Below are positions 36,219 through 45,263 of a stretch of 64,000 nt of DNA, piece after piece. Below the pieces are notes generated by a model, which saw only the letters and a program-made list of their open reading frames with translations, was not told where the DNA came from and ran no database searches. The position numbers and the translations under genes were made by a program. Each line of letters starts with the position of its first letter. Position 1 is the first letter of the stretch. Origin of the DNA: JAITWN01 sp964437335 (GTDB lineage Bacteria; Pseudomonadota; Gammaproteobacteria; SZUA-140); NCBI GenBank assembly GCA_964437335.1, contig CAYTGL010000010.1, positions 1 to 64,000 on the forward strand. The letters are read 5' to 3'.

Positions 36219-37784
36219 TCAATGCCGGAAATGCCGCACCCCGGTGAACACCATCGCGATGTCGTGATCGTCGGCGGCGGCGATGACCTCCGGGTCGCGC
36301 ATCGAGCCGCCGGGCTGGATAACCGCGGTAACGCCGGCCTCGGCCGCGTGGTCGATGCCGTCCCGGAAAGGGAAGAAGGCATCCGAGGCCATCACTGACC
36401 CCCTGACCTCGAGTCCTGCATCGGCAGCCTTGATCGCCGCGATGCGCGCGCTGTAGACCCGGCTCATCTGTCCTGCACCGACACCAATCGTCATGCGATC
36501 GCGGCAATAGACGATCGCGTTCGATTTGACGAACTTCGCGACCTGCCACGCGAACAGCAGATCGTCCAGCTCGCGAGGGTCGGGCGCGCGGCGGCTGACG
36601 ACCTTCAGCGCCTGACGGGCAATGCTGCCGATGTCGCGATCCTGCACCAGCAGGCCGCCGTTGACGCGGCGGTAATCGAATCCTGCCTCGGGCCTCGTCG
36701 GCCATGTGCCACAGACCAGCACGCGGACGTTCGGTTTCGCCGCGAGCGCCGCGACTGCCGGCGATTCGACGGACGGCGCAATGATGACCTCGACGAACTG
36801 GCGCTCAATGATGGCGCGCGCAGTGTCGCCGTCGAGCGGGCGGTTGAACGCGATGATGCCGCCGAAGGCCGACGTCGGATCGGTCGCATAGGCGCGATCA
36901 TAGGTCTGCAGCAGCGATCCACCGGCAGCGACACCGCAGGGATTCGCATGCTTGACTATGACACAGGCCGTCTCATCGAAGCCCTTGACGCATTCGAGCG
37001 CGGTGTCGGCATCGGCGATGTTGTTGAACGACAGCGCCTTGCCCTGGATCATCCGCGCCGTCGCGACATTGCCTTCCGCCGCGTCGCAGTCGCGATAGAA
37101 GGCGGCCTGCTGGTGCGGGTTCTCGCCGTAGCGCAGATCCTCGACCTTCTGCGCCTGGAGGTTATGGGTATGCGGAAAGCGCAGACGCTCGCCGTCAGGC
37201 GTGATACTCCCGAGGTAATCGGCGATCATGCCGTCGTAGCGCGCAGTGTGCTCGAAGGTCTTCACCGCGAGCGAAAAGCGCAGCGCATCGCCGACCGCGC
37301 CGCGCTGCGTCTGCAGCTCGGCGAGCACCGCCGGGTAGTCGGCCGGGTCGACGATGACGGTCACTGCGGCATGATTCTTCGCGGCGGCGCGCAGCATCGC
37401 CGGTCCGCCAATGTCGATATTCTCGATCGCTTCGGCAAAGGTACAGTCCGCCCTTGCGACCGTCGCCGCGAATGGATACAGGTTCACGGCGACCAGGTCG
37501 ATCGGCGCGATGCCGGCCTGCATCATGATCTGGTCGTCGATGCCGCGCCGGCCGAGCAGGCCGCCGTGAATCATCGGATGCAGAGTTTTGACGCGGCCGT
37601 CCATCATCTCCGGAAAGCCGGTGTGGTCGGATACTTCGGTGACCGCGATGCCCTGTTTCGCGAGCAGCCGCGCCGTGCCGCCGGTCGACAGGATCTCGAC
37701 GCCGAGTTGCTGCAGGCCGCGCGCGAACTCGACGATCCCCGCCTTGTCGGAGACGCTGAGCAGCGCGCGTGCTACCGGCCGCAT
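36219..37784 (-). CDS. purH: Bifunctional AICAR formyltransferase/IMP cyclohydrolase
   Basis: 521 residues, full length. IMP cyclohydrolase domain at about 1-150 (ALLSVSDKAGIVEFARGLQQ, STGGTARLL, GRVKTLHPMIHGGLL), then the AICAR transformylase domain with KHANPCGVA and SDAFFPFRDGID. It makes the last two steps of IMP synthesis. Downstream of dusB-fis as in many gammaproteobacteria; purD would normally follow directly. Confidence 0.96.
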   Translation of the reverse strand: MRPVARALLSVSDKAGIVEFARGLQQLGVEILSTGGTARLLAKQGIAVTEVSDHTGFPEMMDGRVKTLHPMIHGGLLGRRGIDDQIMMQAGIAPIDLVAVNLYPFAATVARADCTFAEAIENIDIGGPAMLRAAAKNHAAVTVIVDPADYPAVLAELQTQRGAVGDALRFSLAVKTFEHTARYDGMIADYLGSITPDGERLRFPHTHNLQAQKVEDLRYGENPHQQAAFYRDCDAAEGNVATARMIQGKALSFNNIADADTALECVKGFDETACVIVKHANPCGVAAGGSLLQTYDRAYATDPTSAFGGIIAFNRPLDGDTARAIIERQFVEVIIAPSVESPAVAALAAKPNVRVLVCGTWPTRPEAGFDYRRVNGGLLVQDRDIGSIARQALKVVSRRAPDPRELDDLLFAWQVAKFVKSNAIVYCRDRMTIGVGAGQMSRVYSARIAAIKAADAGLEVRGSVMASDAFFPFRDGIDHAAEAGVTAVIQPGGSMRDPEVIAAADDHDIAMVFTGVRHFRH

Positions 37785-37832
37785 CGGGCGGTTTTCCGGA
37801 TCAGTGAGATAGTCATCTTTGGCAGGGTATGG

Positions 37833-38123
37833 TTACTTGTTCAGGTCGTGCTTTTCGAGTTTCTTGCGCAGCGTGCTGCGGTTGATGCCGAGGATCTCGG
37901 CGGCCCGGCTCTGGTTGCCGCGGGTGAACTCCATGACGGATTTCAGCAACGGGTATTCGACCTCGTTGATCACGAAGTCATAGAGATCCTGGCACGGCTT
38001 GTGGCCGTCGAGGTCGCGGAAATATCGCTCAAGCGCCAGCTGTATGCATTCAGACAGCGGCTTCGCGCGATGTTCCTCGACGACGACCGGCATCAGCGGC
38101 GCGGGTTGCCCGGATGCGCTCAT
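37833..38123 (-). CDS. fis: DNA-binding protein Fis
   Basis: 96 residues, starting within the dusB stop (ATGA). The C-terminal helix-turn-helix (NQSRAAEILGINRSTLRKKL) is intact, and the middle has the Fis dimerisation helices. A nucleoid-associated protein that bends DNA and stimulates rRNA promoters and recombination. dusB-fis is the standard operon. Confidence 0.95.
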   Translation of the reverse strand: MSASGQPAPLMPVVVEEHRAKPLSECIQLALERYFRDLDGHKPCQDLYDFVINEVEYPLLKSVMEFTRGNQSRAAEILGINRSTLRKKLEKHDLNK

Positions 38124-39106
38124 GCGGCGAGATCGATATCGGCCGCCACGCGGTCGAAGAATACGCGCGTCGCGCCGAGCTGCGCCTCGACGGTCTCGGC
38201 CTGGTTGATGTACTGGCGGAACGCGGCGCCGCCGGTCTGCCCCTTGCTGTACCAGCCGATGTGCTTGCGCGCAATGCGCACGCCGAGGTCCTCGCCGTAA
38301 AAGGCGTACAGTTGTTCGAGATGGCCGAGCATGACGTCGCGAATCCAGGACACCGGCGGTTCCGGCAGATGTTCGCCGGTCATCAGGTAGTGAGCGATCG
38401 CGCGGAAGATCCACGGCCGTCCCTGCGCGGCGCGGCCGATCATGACGCCATCGGCGCCGGTGTAATCGAGGACGTGCTTCGCCTGCTCCGGGCTGCGGAT
38501 GTCGCCATTCGCGATGACCGGAATGGCGACCTCGGCCTTGATCGCGGCGATCGTGTCGTATTCGGCGTCGCCGGTATAGCCGCAGGCGCGGGTGCGGCCA
38601 TGGACGGCGAGAGCCTGGATGCCGGCCTGTTCGGCGATGCGCGCGATGCGGACGCCGTTGCGGTGACCCGTATCCCAGCCGGTGCGGATCTTCAGCGTGA
38701 CCGGCACGTCGACCGCGGCGACGACGGCGTCGAGGATGCGTCCGACCAGCGGTTCTTCGCGCAACAGTGCCGAGCCGGCCATGACGTTGCAGACCTTTTT
38801 CGCCGGACAGCCCATGTTGATGTCGATGATTTGGGCGCCGTTGTCGACGTTGTAGCGCGCCGCCTCGGCCATCATCAAAGGATCGGCGCCGGCGATCTGC
38901 ACCGAGCGCGGGTCGGCCTCACCGCGGTGGTCGGCGCGGCGGCGGGTCTTCACGCTGCCCCACAGCAGCGAGTTGCAGGAAACCATCTCCGAGACGGCAA
39001 GTCCCGCGCCGAGTCGCTTGCACAACTGGCGGAACGGACGGTCGGTCACGCCTGCCATCGGCGCGAGCACCAGGTTGTTCGCGAGCTTGTAGGGGCCGAT
39101 CTGCAT
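38120..39106 (-). CDS. dusB: tRNA-dihydrouridine synthase B
   Basis: 328 residues from MQIGPYKLANNLVLAPMAG. FMN-binding TIM barrel with catalytic Cys in INMGCPAKKVCN, substrate loop VHGRTRACGYTGDAEYD, and GRAAQGRPWIF. It reduces uridine in the D-loop of tRNAs. Overlaps fis. Confidence 0.94.
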   Translation of the reverse strand: MQIGPYKLANNLVLAPMAGVTDRPFRQLCKRLGAGLAVSEMVSCNSLLWGSVKTRRRADHRGEADPRSVQIAGADPLMMAEAARYNVDNGAQIIDINMGCPAKKVCNVMAGSALLREEPLVGRILDAVVAAVDVPVTLKIRTGWDTGHRNGVRIARIAEQAGIQALAVHGRTRACGYTGDAEYDTIAAIKAEVAIPVIANGDIRSPEQAKHVLDYTGADGVMIGRAAQGRPWIFRAIAHYLMTGEHLPEPPVSWIRDVMLGHLEQLYAFYGEDLGVRIARKHIGWYSKGQTGGAAFRQYINQAETVEAQLGATRVFFDRVAADIDLAA

Positions 39107-39211
39107 CAGGGTGTGTCTCGTGCTTTCGAGCGAAAGCGGAACATCATAACCGCTCCCCGCCCGGCGATAAAGTCCCGGAAAAAGTTCCATGCCGGACCGG
39201 ATGTTGGCAGC

Positions 39212-39937
39212 TTACATCAGTTCAAACGAAAAGTTGACCGCCTCGGGTCCGGGATCGACGATGTCGAGACGCACCCTGATCGGCGTTTGCGCCGGCATCC
39301 CGTCTCTGGTTGACAAGTTATGCGGCAGGTACTCATCCGCGCTGAAGCGTCGCAATGCGAGCGGGCGATTGCGCAGATCGAAGAAGCCGAGTTGTATGAT
39401 CGGCCATGCCTGGCTATAAGACGCCTGGTTCGTGATCGTGATATTGACGATCAGCGCGTCGGCGATGTCCGGGTGCCGCCGGATGTCGCGCCCCGCGATG
39501 CGGATCAGCTCAGGCGAGCGCATCAGCGGGAGTTCGCAGCCGGCATGCAGGCACAGCCACTCGAGCCAGGGCCGGAACTGGGCATGACGCGCGAGTTCGT
39601 CGCGCGTGACATAGGCGTATTGCGCGATCAGCGTCAGGATCAGTAACAGGCTGGTCAGCCCCCAGAACAGCGTCGCGACCGGGTTGCGGGTACGCACACG
39701 AGCCCGTCCTGATGGCGATACCTGATACCGGGGGACGTCCTCCGCGTCGACGCGGATTCCGGCGAGTGGCGCTTCAGGCGCCTCATTCAGGCGGTCGATT
39801 GACGGATCCTGCCGCGTGGCCGTGATTTTCGGACTGAAGAGATGGCCGCAGTTCGCACAGACGATGGGGTCATTGAGATCGGGGTCCGCGACCGGCGGGG
39901 AGATCAGGGCGTTGCACTGGGGGCAGGGGATCTGCAT
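39212..39937 (-). CDS. Zinc-ribbon, DUF3426 membrane protein
   Basis: 241 residues. The N-terminal zinc ribbon has CPQCNALI and CANCGHLF at about 5 and 27. A disordered linker leads to one transmembrane helix near 88-108 (NPVATLFWGLTSLLLILTLI), followed by a periplasmic DUF3426 domain (about 120-241). Function unknown; conserved between prmA and dusB. Confidence 0.88.
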   Translation of the reverse strand: MQIPCPQCNALISPPVADPDLNDPIVCANCGHLFSPKITATRQDPSIDRLNEAPEAPLAGIRVDAEDVPRYQVSPSGRARVRTRNPVATLFWGLTSLLLILTLIAQYAYVTRDELARHAQFRPWLEWLCLHAGCELPLMRSPELIRIAGRDIRRHPDIADALIVNITITNQASYSQAWPIIQLGFFDLRNRPLALRRFSADEYLPHNLSTRDGMPAQTPIRVRLDIVDPGPEAVNFSFELM

Positions 39938-39960
39938 GGAGGCATTATAGGGGATCGCCG

Positions 39961-40860
39961 TCAGTGTCGTATCGCATCGAGGCGCACCCAGCCTTCCCGT
40001 TCGATGCGTTCCATCGGTTCAAGGCCCGCCTGTGCGAGCGCGGCGGCGACTGCGGCCGCCTGATCGACGAGGATCCCGGAGACCGTCAGCCGCCCGCCTG
40101 ATGCCAGCAGCGCGGCGAAACGTGGCGCGAGGTCGATCAGCGGTTTCGCGAGGATATTCGCGAGCAGGCTGTCGGCCTCGAACGCAGGGACCGCTTCGGG
40201 TCTCGCAACGACGATCCTGTCCCGCACATGATTTGCGCCGGCGTTATCGGCGGTCGCAGTCAGCGCTTGTGGATCGAAATCGATCGCAAGCACCGCGGCG
40301 GCCCCGAGCCGGGCCGCCGCGATCGCAAGGATTCCGGAGCCGCAGCCATAATCGATGACCCGGTCGCCGCGGCGGCAATACCGGTCCAGCCATTCGAGGC
40401 ACAAGGCCGTCGTCGGGTGGGTTCCGGTGCCGAAGGCGAGACCGGGGTCGAGGATGACGGTCACCGCATCGGGTGCGTCGACGGACTGTCCGCGCGGGCA
40501 GATCCACAGCCGGTTGCCGAAGCGCATCGGCCGCAGTTCGTCGAGCCGGGCCCGCTCCCAGTCGCGTCCCTCGAATCGGCTGATGCGTGCTACCGGTGGT
40601 GCATCGAGATCCAGCGAAGCCTGCACCTGATGCAGCACGGCGGTAGTGTCGACCGACGCGTCGAACAGGCCGACAGCCGAGACATGCGGCCACAGTGGCG
40701 CCTCGCCGGGGGCGGGTTCAAGCACCGGATCGTCGGCGGCATCGACCATCGTGACCGACAAGGCGCCGGCCTCGGACAGGGCCTCGGCGAGCGCGTCGGC
40801 CTGTTCGCGTTCGGCCTCGAGCCGTATCTCGATCCAGGACTCATCGGAAGTGTGCGACAT
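39961..40860 (-). CDS. prmA: Ribosomal protein L11 methyltransferase
   Basis: 299 residues from MSHTSDESWIEIRLEAEREQ. The N-terminal L11-recognition domain is followed by the SAM domain: GLAFGTGTHPTTALCLEWLD, VIDYGCGSGILAIAA, LANILAKPLIDLAP. It trimethylates L11. First visible gene of the prmA-(zinc-ribbon)-dusB-fis-purH cluster. Confidence 0.95.
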   Translation of the reverse strand: MSHTSDESWIEIRLEAEREQADALAEALSEAGALSVTMVDAADDPVLEPAPGEAPLWPHVSAVGLFDASVDTTAVLHQVQASLDLDAPPVARISRFEGRDWERARLDELRPMRFGNRLWICPRGQSVDAPDAVTVILDPGLAFGTGTHPTTALCLEWLDRYCRRGDRVIDYGCGSGILAIAAARLGAAAVLAIDFDPQALTATADNAGANHVRDRIVVARPEAVPAFEADSLLANILAKPLIDLAPRFAALLASGGRLTVSGILVDQAAAVAAALAQAGLEPMERIEREGWVRLDAIRH

Positions 40861-41050
40861 CGCGGCACAGACTAGCAGACGCGGTGCAGGCCGGCCACCG
40901 TCCGGGGGCTTGCAAAGGCATCGGCAGCGGCATAAGGTGGTGCAGATAATATGCGGAAGCAGCGGTTTTGCGACAGGCGGCCGTGTTCGCGGCGGGGCAG
41001 GAAACACGGGCATGCTTGATCGCAAGCCAGTTCAGATCGAGACGACCGGC

Positions 41051-41698
41051 ATGACTGAAATGGTACGTCCAGTGATGTTGTTTGCGGCGCTGTCCTTCGC
41101 AGCCGGCGGCGCCTGTGCATCCGGCGATGGTCTCGTGCTCAATCCCGGATTCGGCCAGTCTGATTTCAACACGGTCGTCCATAAACTCGGCATCCTGACG
41201 GCATACGATGCAGTTGCCCCGGCCGAGCCGCTCGGCGCCACCGCCTTCACTCTCGACCTGACCACCACGAACTACGCGCTCGATCACAGCGCGTGGGACT
41301 TTGCAGCCAGTGATGGCAATACGCCCTCGCAGCTGACAATGTCACGTATACACGCGCGCAAGGGCCTGTTCGAAGGCTCGACGGTGACGCCGGCCGTGTC
41401 AGTGACGGGCCATTACAGCCAGCTGACCGGCGTCGATAACCACGATCTCACCGCCTACGGCATCGATCTCAACATCAGCAAGGGTTTTGCGCTGTTCACA
41501 CCGTATGGCGGCATCGGGCAGGTCTGGTATGACGGCAGCGAGAACGCCGACACTCTCAACCTCGGCGATCGTAACACCTCGCAAACCCGCGGTTACCTCG
41601 GCATGCGCGTCGGCCTCTTGCCGTCCCTGAGCGTCACCGCCCAGGCCGATTTCGCCGAGATCAACAGCTACAGCCTGCGTCTCAATCTCGGTTTCTGA
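41051..41698 (+). CDS. Putative outer-membrane beta-barrel protein
   Basis: 215 residues. Signal peptide at about 1-23 (MVRPVMLFAALSFAAGGACA). The rest alternates polar and hydrophobic residues in short strands (AVSVTGHYSQLTGVD, HDLTAYGIDLNISKG, LSVTAQADFAEIN) and ends LRLNLGF, with the terminal Phe recognised by the BAM machinery. About eight strands would fit. No specific family recognised. Its stop is 2 bases before a REP-like unit. Confidence 0.7.
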   Translation: MTEMVRPVMLFAALSFAAGGACASGDGLVLNPGFGQSDFNTVVHKLGILTAYDAVAPAEPLGATAFTLDLTTTNYALDHSAWDFAASDGNTPSQLTMSRIHARKGLFEGSTVTPAVSVTGHYSQLTGVDNHDLTAYGIDLNISKGFALFTPYGGIGQVWYDGSENADTLNLGDRNTSQTRGYLGMRVGLLPSLSVTAQADFAEINSYSLRLNLGF

Positions 41699-41700
41699 AT

Positions 41701-41727
41701 GATCAAACGACTCTGACCCCTTTGATC
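41701..41727. repeat. REP-like unit after the outer-membrane protein gene
   Basis: GATCAAACGACTCTGACCCC then TTTGATC, with 7-base perfect outer arms. Nearest relative is at 11227-11253. Confidence 0.75.
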
Positions 41728-41795
41728 CCCGGATTTCATGCCTGTGGCATTGTAGTACAATAGTTCGCTGTTGCGCCGATGAGGACTGCAGACCC

Positions 41796-42206
41796 GTGAC
41801 ACTGAACAGCGACAAAGTCATCCCGATATATCCCGAGAAGATCACGACCCAGAACAAGTGCGGTTACTGCACGAATTCCAAGTGCTGCACCTATCTGACC
41901 CAGGAGATCCCGACGCCGCGCTCCAAGCATGATTTCGATCACCTGCTGTGGCAGATCTCGCATCGCGACGTCAATATCTATAAGGATGAGGATGGCTGGT
42001 ACCTGCTGGTCAACAACCGCTGCCTGCACCTGCAGTCAAACGGGATGTGCGGCATCTATGACACCCGACCACAGATTTGCCGCGACCATTCGAACGAAGA
42101 TTGCGAATTCGACGAGCCGGCCGAGGAGGGATTCGAATTGTTTTTCAACAGCTACGAGTCGCTGCTGGCGTATTGCAGGAAGCGGTTCAAGCGATGGGGA
42201 CAGTAG
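41796..42206 (+). CDS. YkgJ-family cysteine-cluster protein
   Basis: 136 residues, GTG start behind GAGGA. Cysteine clusters CGYCTNSKCCTYL near 22 and CLHLQSNGMCGIYDTRPQIC near 75 match the YkgJ zinc/iron-chelating domain, thought to bind an Fe-S cluster or metal. Biochemical role unknown in the family. Stand-alone gene with no obvious partner. Confidence 0.88.
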   Translation: MTLNSDKVIPIYPEKITTQNKCGYCTNSKCCTYLTQEIPTPRSKHDFDHLLWQISHRDVNIYKDEDGWYLLVNNRCLHLQSNGMCGIYDTRPQICRDHSNEDCEFDEPAEEGFELFFNSYESLLAYCRKRFKRWGQ

Positions 42207-42236
42207 CAGCAGGGCCTGATCGATGCGGGAATCGAT

Positions 42237-42267
42237 GCGGTTTGCTTTGTTCACCGCATGCTACGGT
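42237..42267. repeat. Dispersed 31-bp repeat, copy 2
   Basis: GCGGTTTGCTTTGTTCACCG then CATGCTACGGT; 28 of 31 identical to 5699-5729. It overlaps the last codons and stop of yrfG. Confidence 0.55.
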
Positions 42268-42944
42268 TTTCTGATCGGTACCGGCGACGGGCGCGGGAAG
42301 ATGTCGCGGAAATTGTGCAACACCGGAAAATCCCGGCAGTCGCGCGCGGCCTGGCGTGAATCCGGCGCCGCGACGAACAGCAGGTGCGCGATGCCGCCGC
42401 GACGGGCCGATTCGAGTACCGCGAGGTTGTCGTCGATCAGCAGGGTGTGGGCGGGATCGTAGGATTCCAGCTGCTGCAGACGTTCCCAGAAGGCCTCGTC
42501 CTCCTTGGGCAGGCCAAGACTATGCGCGCTGATGACCGCATCGAGCAGCGTGTCGATGCCGGTACGTTCGAGCTTGAGCGCCAGGCTCTTGTGATGGGCA
42601 TTGGTGACCAGGACCGCGCGCCGCCCACTCGCGCGTAGCGCAGACAGGAAATCGGGGACATCGGGGCGGACTGCGATCAGATGCGCAAGTTCGAGCTTGA
42701 GCCGGGGGATATCGAGTTCGAGGGCCTCGCTCCAGTAATCGACGCAATACCAGTTCATAGTGCCACGCAGCGCGTCGAAGCGCTGATAGAGCATTAATCT
42801 GGCCTCGTCCGGATCGAGGCCGTGGATCTCGGCGTAGCGCAGCGGCAGGTGATCCTGCCAGAAGCGATTGTCGAAATTCAAGTCGAGCAGCGTGCCGTCC
42901 ATGTCGAGCAGCACGGTGCGTATTGGATCCCAGTCGGTCATCAA
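42261..42944 (-). CDS. yrfG: HAD-family GMP/IMP nucleotidase YrfG
   Basis: 227 residues. HAD motif I VLLDMDGTLLDLNFDNRFW, motif II VTNAHHKSL, motif III Lys in GLPKEDEAFW and motif IV LLIDDNLAVLESA. The family dephosphorylates GMP and IMP. It is divergent from nudE, its common neighbour. The final residues (VPIRKP) are encoded by a repeat. Confidence 0.9.
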   Translation of the reverse strand: MMTDWDPIRTVLLDMDGTLLDLNFDNRFWQDHLPLRYAEIHGLDPDEARLMLYQRFDALRGTMNWYCVDYWSEALELDIPRLKLELAHLIAVRPDVPDFLSALRASGRRAVLVTNAHHKSLALKLERTGIDTLLDAVISAHSLGLPKEDEAFWERLQQLESYDPAHTLLIDDNLAVLESARRGGIAHLLFVAAPDSRQAARDCRDFPVLHNFRDIFPRPSPVPIRKP

Positions 42945-42966
42945 GATCAGATTTTCGCGAGGGTAA

Positions 42967-42997
42967 TTGTCCGTTTACCGGCGGGTGTCGCTATAAT
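42967..42997 (+). promoter_or_regulatory. nudE promoter giving a nearly leaderless mRNA
   Basis: Perfect -10 TATAAT at 42992-42997 with TTGTCC at 42967-42972 as a -35, at a long 19-base spacing. Transcription should start about 43003-43005, only 5-7 bases before the nudE ATG, leaving no room for a ribosome site. Confidence 0.5.
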
Positions 42998-43009
42998 CGA
43001 CAGTCTATC

Positions 43010-43567
43010 ATGCGCGACAAGCCCGAAATCATCGCCTCCGAGATCATCGCCCAAACCCGGATGTTTCGGGTCGAGCAGCTGCAGCTCAGATTTTCGAACG
43101 GGGTCGAGGCCTGCTACGAGCGGCTGCGCAGCAGTTCGACCGGCGCGGTGCTGATAATCCCACTGCTCGACCGTGAGACCGTATTGATGATCCGGGAATA
43201 CGCCGCAGGCGTGCATCGCTACGAGCTTGCCTTGCCCAAGGGCCGGATCGAGGACGGCGAGGACCTGCTCGACGCTGCAAATCGCGAACTGATGGAGGAA
43301 GTTGGCTACGGCGCCCGACGCCTGCGCCGGATCGCCTCGCTGACGCTCGCCCCGGGATATTCCGCCCATGTCACGCACCTGGTGCTCGCCGAGGATCTGT
43401 ACGAACAGCGGCTGCCCGGCGATGAGCCCGAGGAAATCGAGGTCGTGCCCTGGTCGCTCACCGACCTGCCGGGCCTGCTTGCCTGCGAGGACTGTACCGA
43501 GGCACGCAGCATCGCCGCGCTATATATGGCTCGGGAACTGCTGGATAAAGAAGCCCCGGACAAATAA
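43010..43567 (+). CDS. nudE: ADP compounds hydrolase NudE (Nudix)
   Basis: 185 residues. Complete Nudix box GRIEDGEDLLDAANRELMEE followed by VGYG. Cleaves ADP-ribose, NADH and Ap3A-type dinucleotides. No Shine-Dalgarno before the ATG. Eleven bases before cysQ, a common pairing; both degrade nucleotide by-products (ADP compounds and PAP). Confidence 0.93.
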   Translation: MRDKPEIIASEIIAQTRMFRVEQLQLRFSNGVEACYERLRSSSTGAVLIIPLLDRETVLMIREYAAGVHRYELALPKGRIEDGEDLLDAANRELMEEVGYGARRLRRIASLTLAPGYSAHVTHLVLAEDLYEQRLPGDEPEEIEVVPWSLTDLPGLLACEDCTEARSIAALYMARELLDKEAPDK

Positions 43568-43578
43568 TTTAAGGAGTA

Positions 43579-44406
43579 ATGATGCACAAGGATTCGCCGG
43601 ACTCAAGCGCGGCCCTGACACACCTGCTTGCGCCAGTCATCGCGCTCTCCCGCCGCGCCGGGGAGGCGATCGTCGAAATCTACAATTCAGAGTTCAATGT
43701 GGAGCACAAGGAGGACCGGTCGCCGCTGACCGCGGCCGATATGGCCGCGCATGACATCCTGGTCGCGGGCCTGTGCGAACTGACGCCGGAACTGCCGGTA
43801 CTGTCCGAGGAATCCGCGGCGATCCCGTTCGAGGAACGTTCGAACTGGCGCCGCTACTGGCTCGTCGATCCCCTCGACGGTACCCGCGAGTTCGTCAAGC
43901 GCAACGGCGAGTTCACCGTTAATGTCGCGCTGATCGACGGACATCGCCCGGTGCTCGGCGTGATCGTCGCACCGGTCACCAGGGTTTGCTATTACGCCTG
44001 TGACGGGCATGGGGCGTGGCGCCAGGATCCGGGGCGGGCGCCCGCCGCGATTCATGTGCGGTCGCTCGAGCCCGGGCATGTCATTGTAGCCGGCAGCCGA
44101 TCCCATGCCGGCAGCCGGCTCGGCGCTTTTCTCGATCGCCTCGGCGGCCATGATCTCGTCAGCATGGGGAGTTCACTGAAGTCCTGCCTCGTCGCGGAGG
44201 GGAGGGCCGATCTCTATCCGCGCCTCGGTCCGACCTCGGAATGGGACACCGCGGCCGCGCAGTGCATCGTCGAGGAGGCCGGAGGTTGTATCACAGACAC
44301 CGCGATGCGGCCGTTGCGCTATAACACGAAGGCCTCACTGCTGAATCCCGATTTTTTCGTGTCCGGCTCGCCGGGCTATGACTGGTCGCGCTATCTTCCC
44401 GGGTGA
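43579..44406 (+). CDS. cysQ: 3'(2'),5'-bisphosphate nucleotidase CysQ
   Basis: 275 residues with AAGGAG before a double ATG. Inositol-monophosphatase fold: SEESAAIPFEER, metal motif DPLDGTREFVKRNGEF and the C-terminal EWDTAAAQCIVEEAGG. It hydrolyses PAP left over from sulfate assimilation, linking it to the sulfite reductase/cysB locus. Confidence 0.94.
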   Translation: MMHKDSPDSSAALTHLLAPVIALSRRAGEAIVEIYNSEFNVEHKEDRSPLTAADMAAHDILVAGLCELTPELPVLSEESAAIPFEERSNWRRYWLVDPLDGTREFVKRNGEFTVNVALIDGHRPVLGVIVAPVTRVCYYACDGHGAWRQDPGRAPAAIHVRSLEPGHVIVAGSRSHAGSRLGAFLDRLGGHDLVSMGSSLKSCLVAEGRADLYPRLGPTSEWDTAAAQCIVEEAGGCITDTAMRPLRYNTKASLLNPDFFVSGSPGYDWSRYLPG

Positions 44407-44424
44407 CAGCGCTGGCCGCCGCGG

Positions 44425-44652
44425 TCAGTTTTGCGGGAGTTTGATCTCGACGACCTCGACAGACGATGCCGGGTGCGGGATCGCGCGGTTTTCTTTGCGA
44501 AGGGCGCTGATGCGCGCCTCTATGGAATTGCGGATCTGCCTCAACACCTCATCGCGTGTCACGCCGGCGGCAATGCAGCCAGGGAGATCGGGGACGTACG
44601 CGCCAAAGGTGTCCGGACCCTTCTCTATGACGACAAGATATTGCATTTTCAT
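44425..44652 (-). CDS. HicB-like antitoxin-type protein (solitary)
   Basis: 75 residues from MKMQYLVVIEKGPDTFGAYV; the frame is open further upstream but without homologous look. YVPDLPGCIAAGVTRDEVLR and the following helix are the HicB partial RNase H-like fold. Such proteins neutralise HicA mRNA interferases. No HicA reading frame is visible on either side, and there is no C-terminal DNA-binding domain. It is either an orphan antitoxin or an independently used fold. Confidence 0.8.
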   Translation of the reverse strand: MKMQYLVVIEKGPDTFGAYVPDLPGCIAAGVTRDEVLRQIRNSIEARISALRKENRAIPHPASSVEVVEIKLPQN

Positions 44653-44829
44653 ATCGACCTGTTTGTTGTCTGCAATTAGCGACATTATCTGCTGGCCCGG
44701 ATTCCGGAGATTTGGGTGATGGGAACAGCCATGGGTTAATATTGGCGCATCAAGCGCGGGTATTAAGAGACAAGCCTGTCTTTGTCCGCGGACAATGTGA
44801 TTCTGGTTGTTCGACGTGACGGAGAACAC

Positions 44830-45263
44830 CCGGTCGGTGTCATGGAAGCCGGTTCGTCGATTCGCGGATCATAGCATGAGATTGATTCAGGGCGTACATT
44901 CTCAGCGCATTTCCGACCCGTTTCGCACGTATTACAAACACTTACGGTTTCGGAATGTTGTCGATCGTGCTACGCGGCCGGGCTTCGTTGGCGATGCCGG
45001 CCGGCGGATCGGGATTCACGGAAATCCTTACACAATTTCCAGTCTAAATTACTGCGACGCCAGATGCTTGCAATTGGAGACAGTTGCAAGTGAAAGGTGC
45101 ATTTTTATGAAAATGCACGTATCCTTGCGTCATCCCCTGGGCAGAATTCCCGTGGTGAGGGGATGTAGTGAGAGGGGACATGTTACATACCCTGACTACT
45201 CCGGCGGCTTCGTTCGGGGTAATACATATGTGCATAACAAATATCAACAAATGTAAAGGTGAG
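44830..45263. other. Gene-free stretch upstream of the first azurin
   Basis: No credible gene. It contains a perfect 22-base palindrome at 45097-45118 (GTGCATTTT-TATG-AAAATGCAC), a weaker CTTGCAA...TTGCAAG pair at 45067-45089, and a leader motif annotated separately. The palindrome is a plausible operator or RNA hairpin. Confidence 0.55.
45116..45165 (+). promoter_or_regulatory. Conserved azurin leader element, copy 1
   Basis: CACGTATCCTTGCG followed by an 8-bp stem (CATCCCCT...AGGGGATG). A related sequence precedes the second azurin at a similar distance (about 100-140 bases). Either a regulatory element or a remnant of the tandem duplication. Confidence 0.5.

Noticed and set aside
44807..45256. 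149-codon frame upstream of azurin 1
   Set aside because: No ribosome site, no domain, mixed composition. The stretch is better explained as a leader with palindromes.
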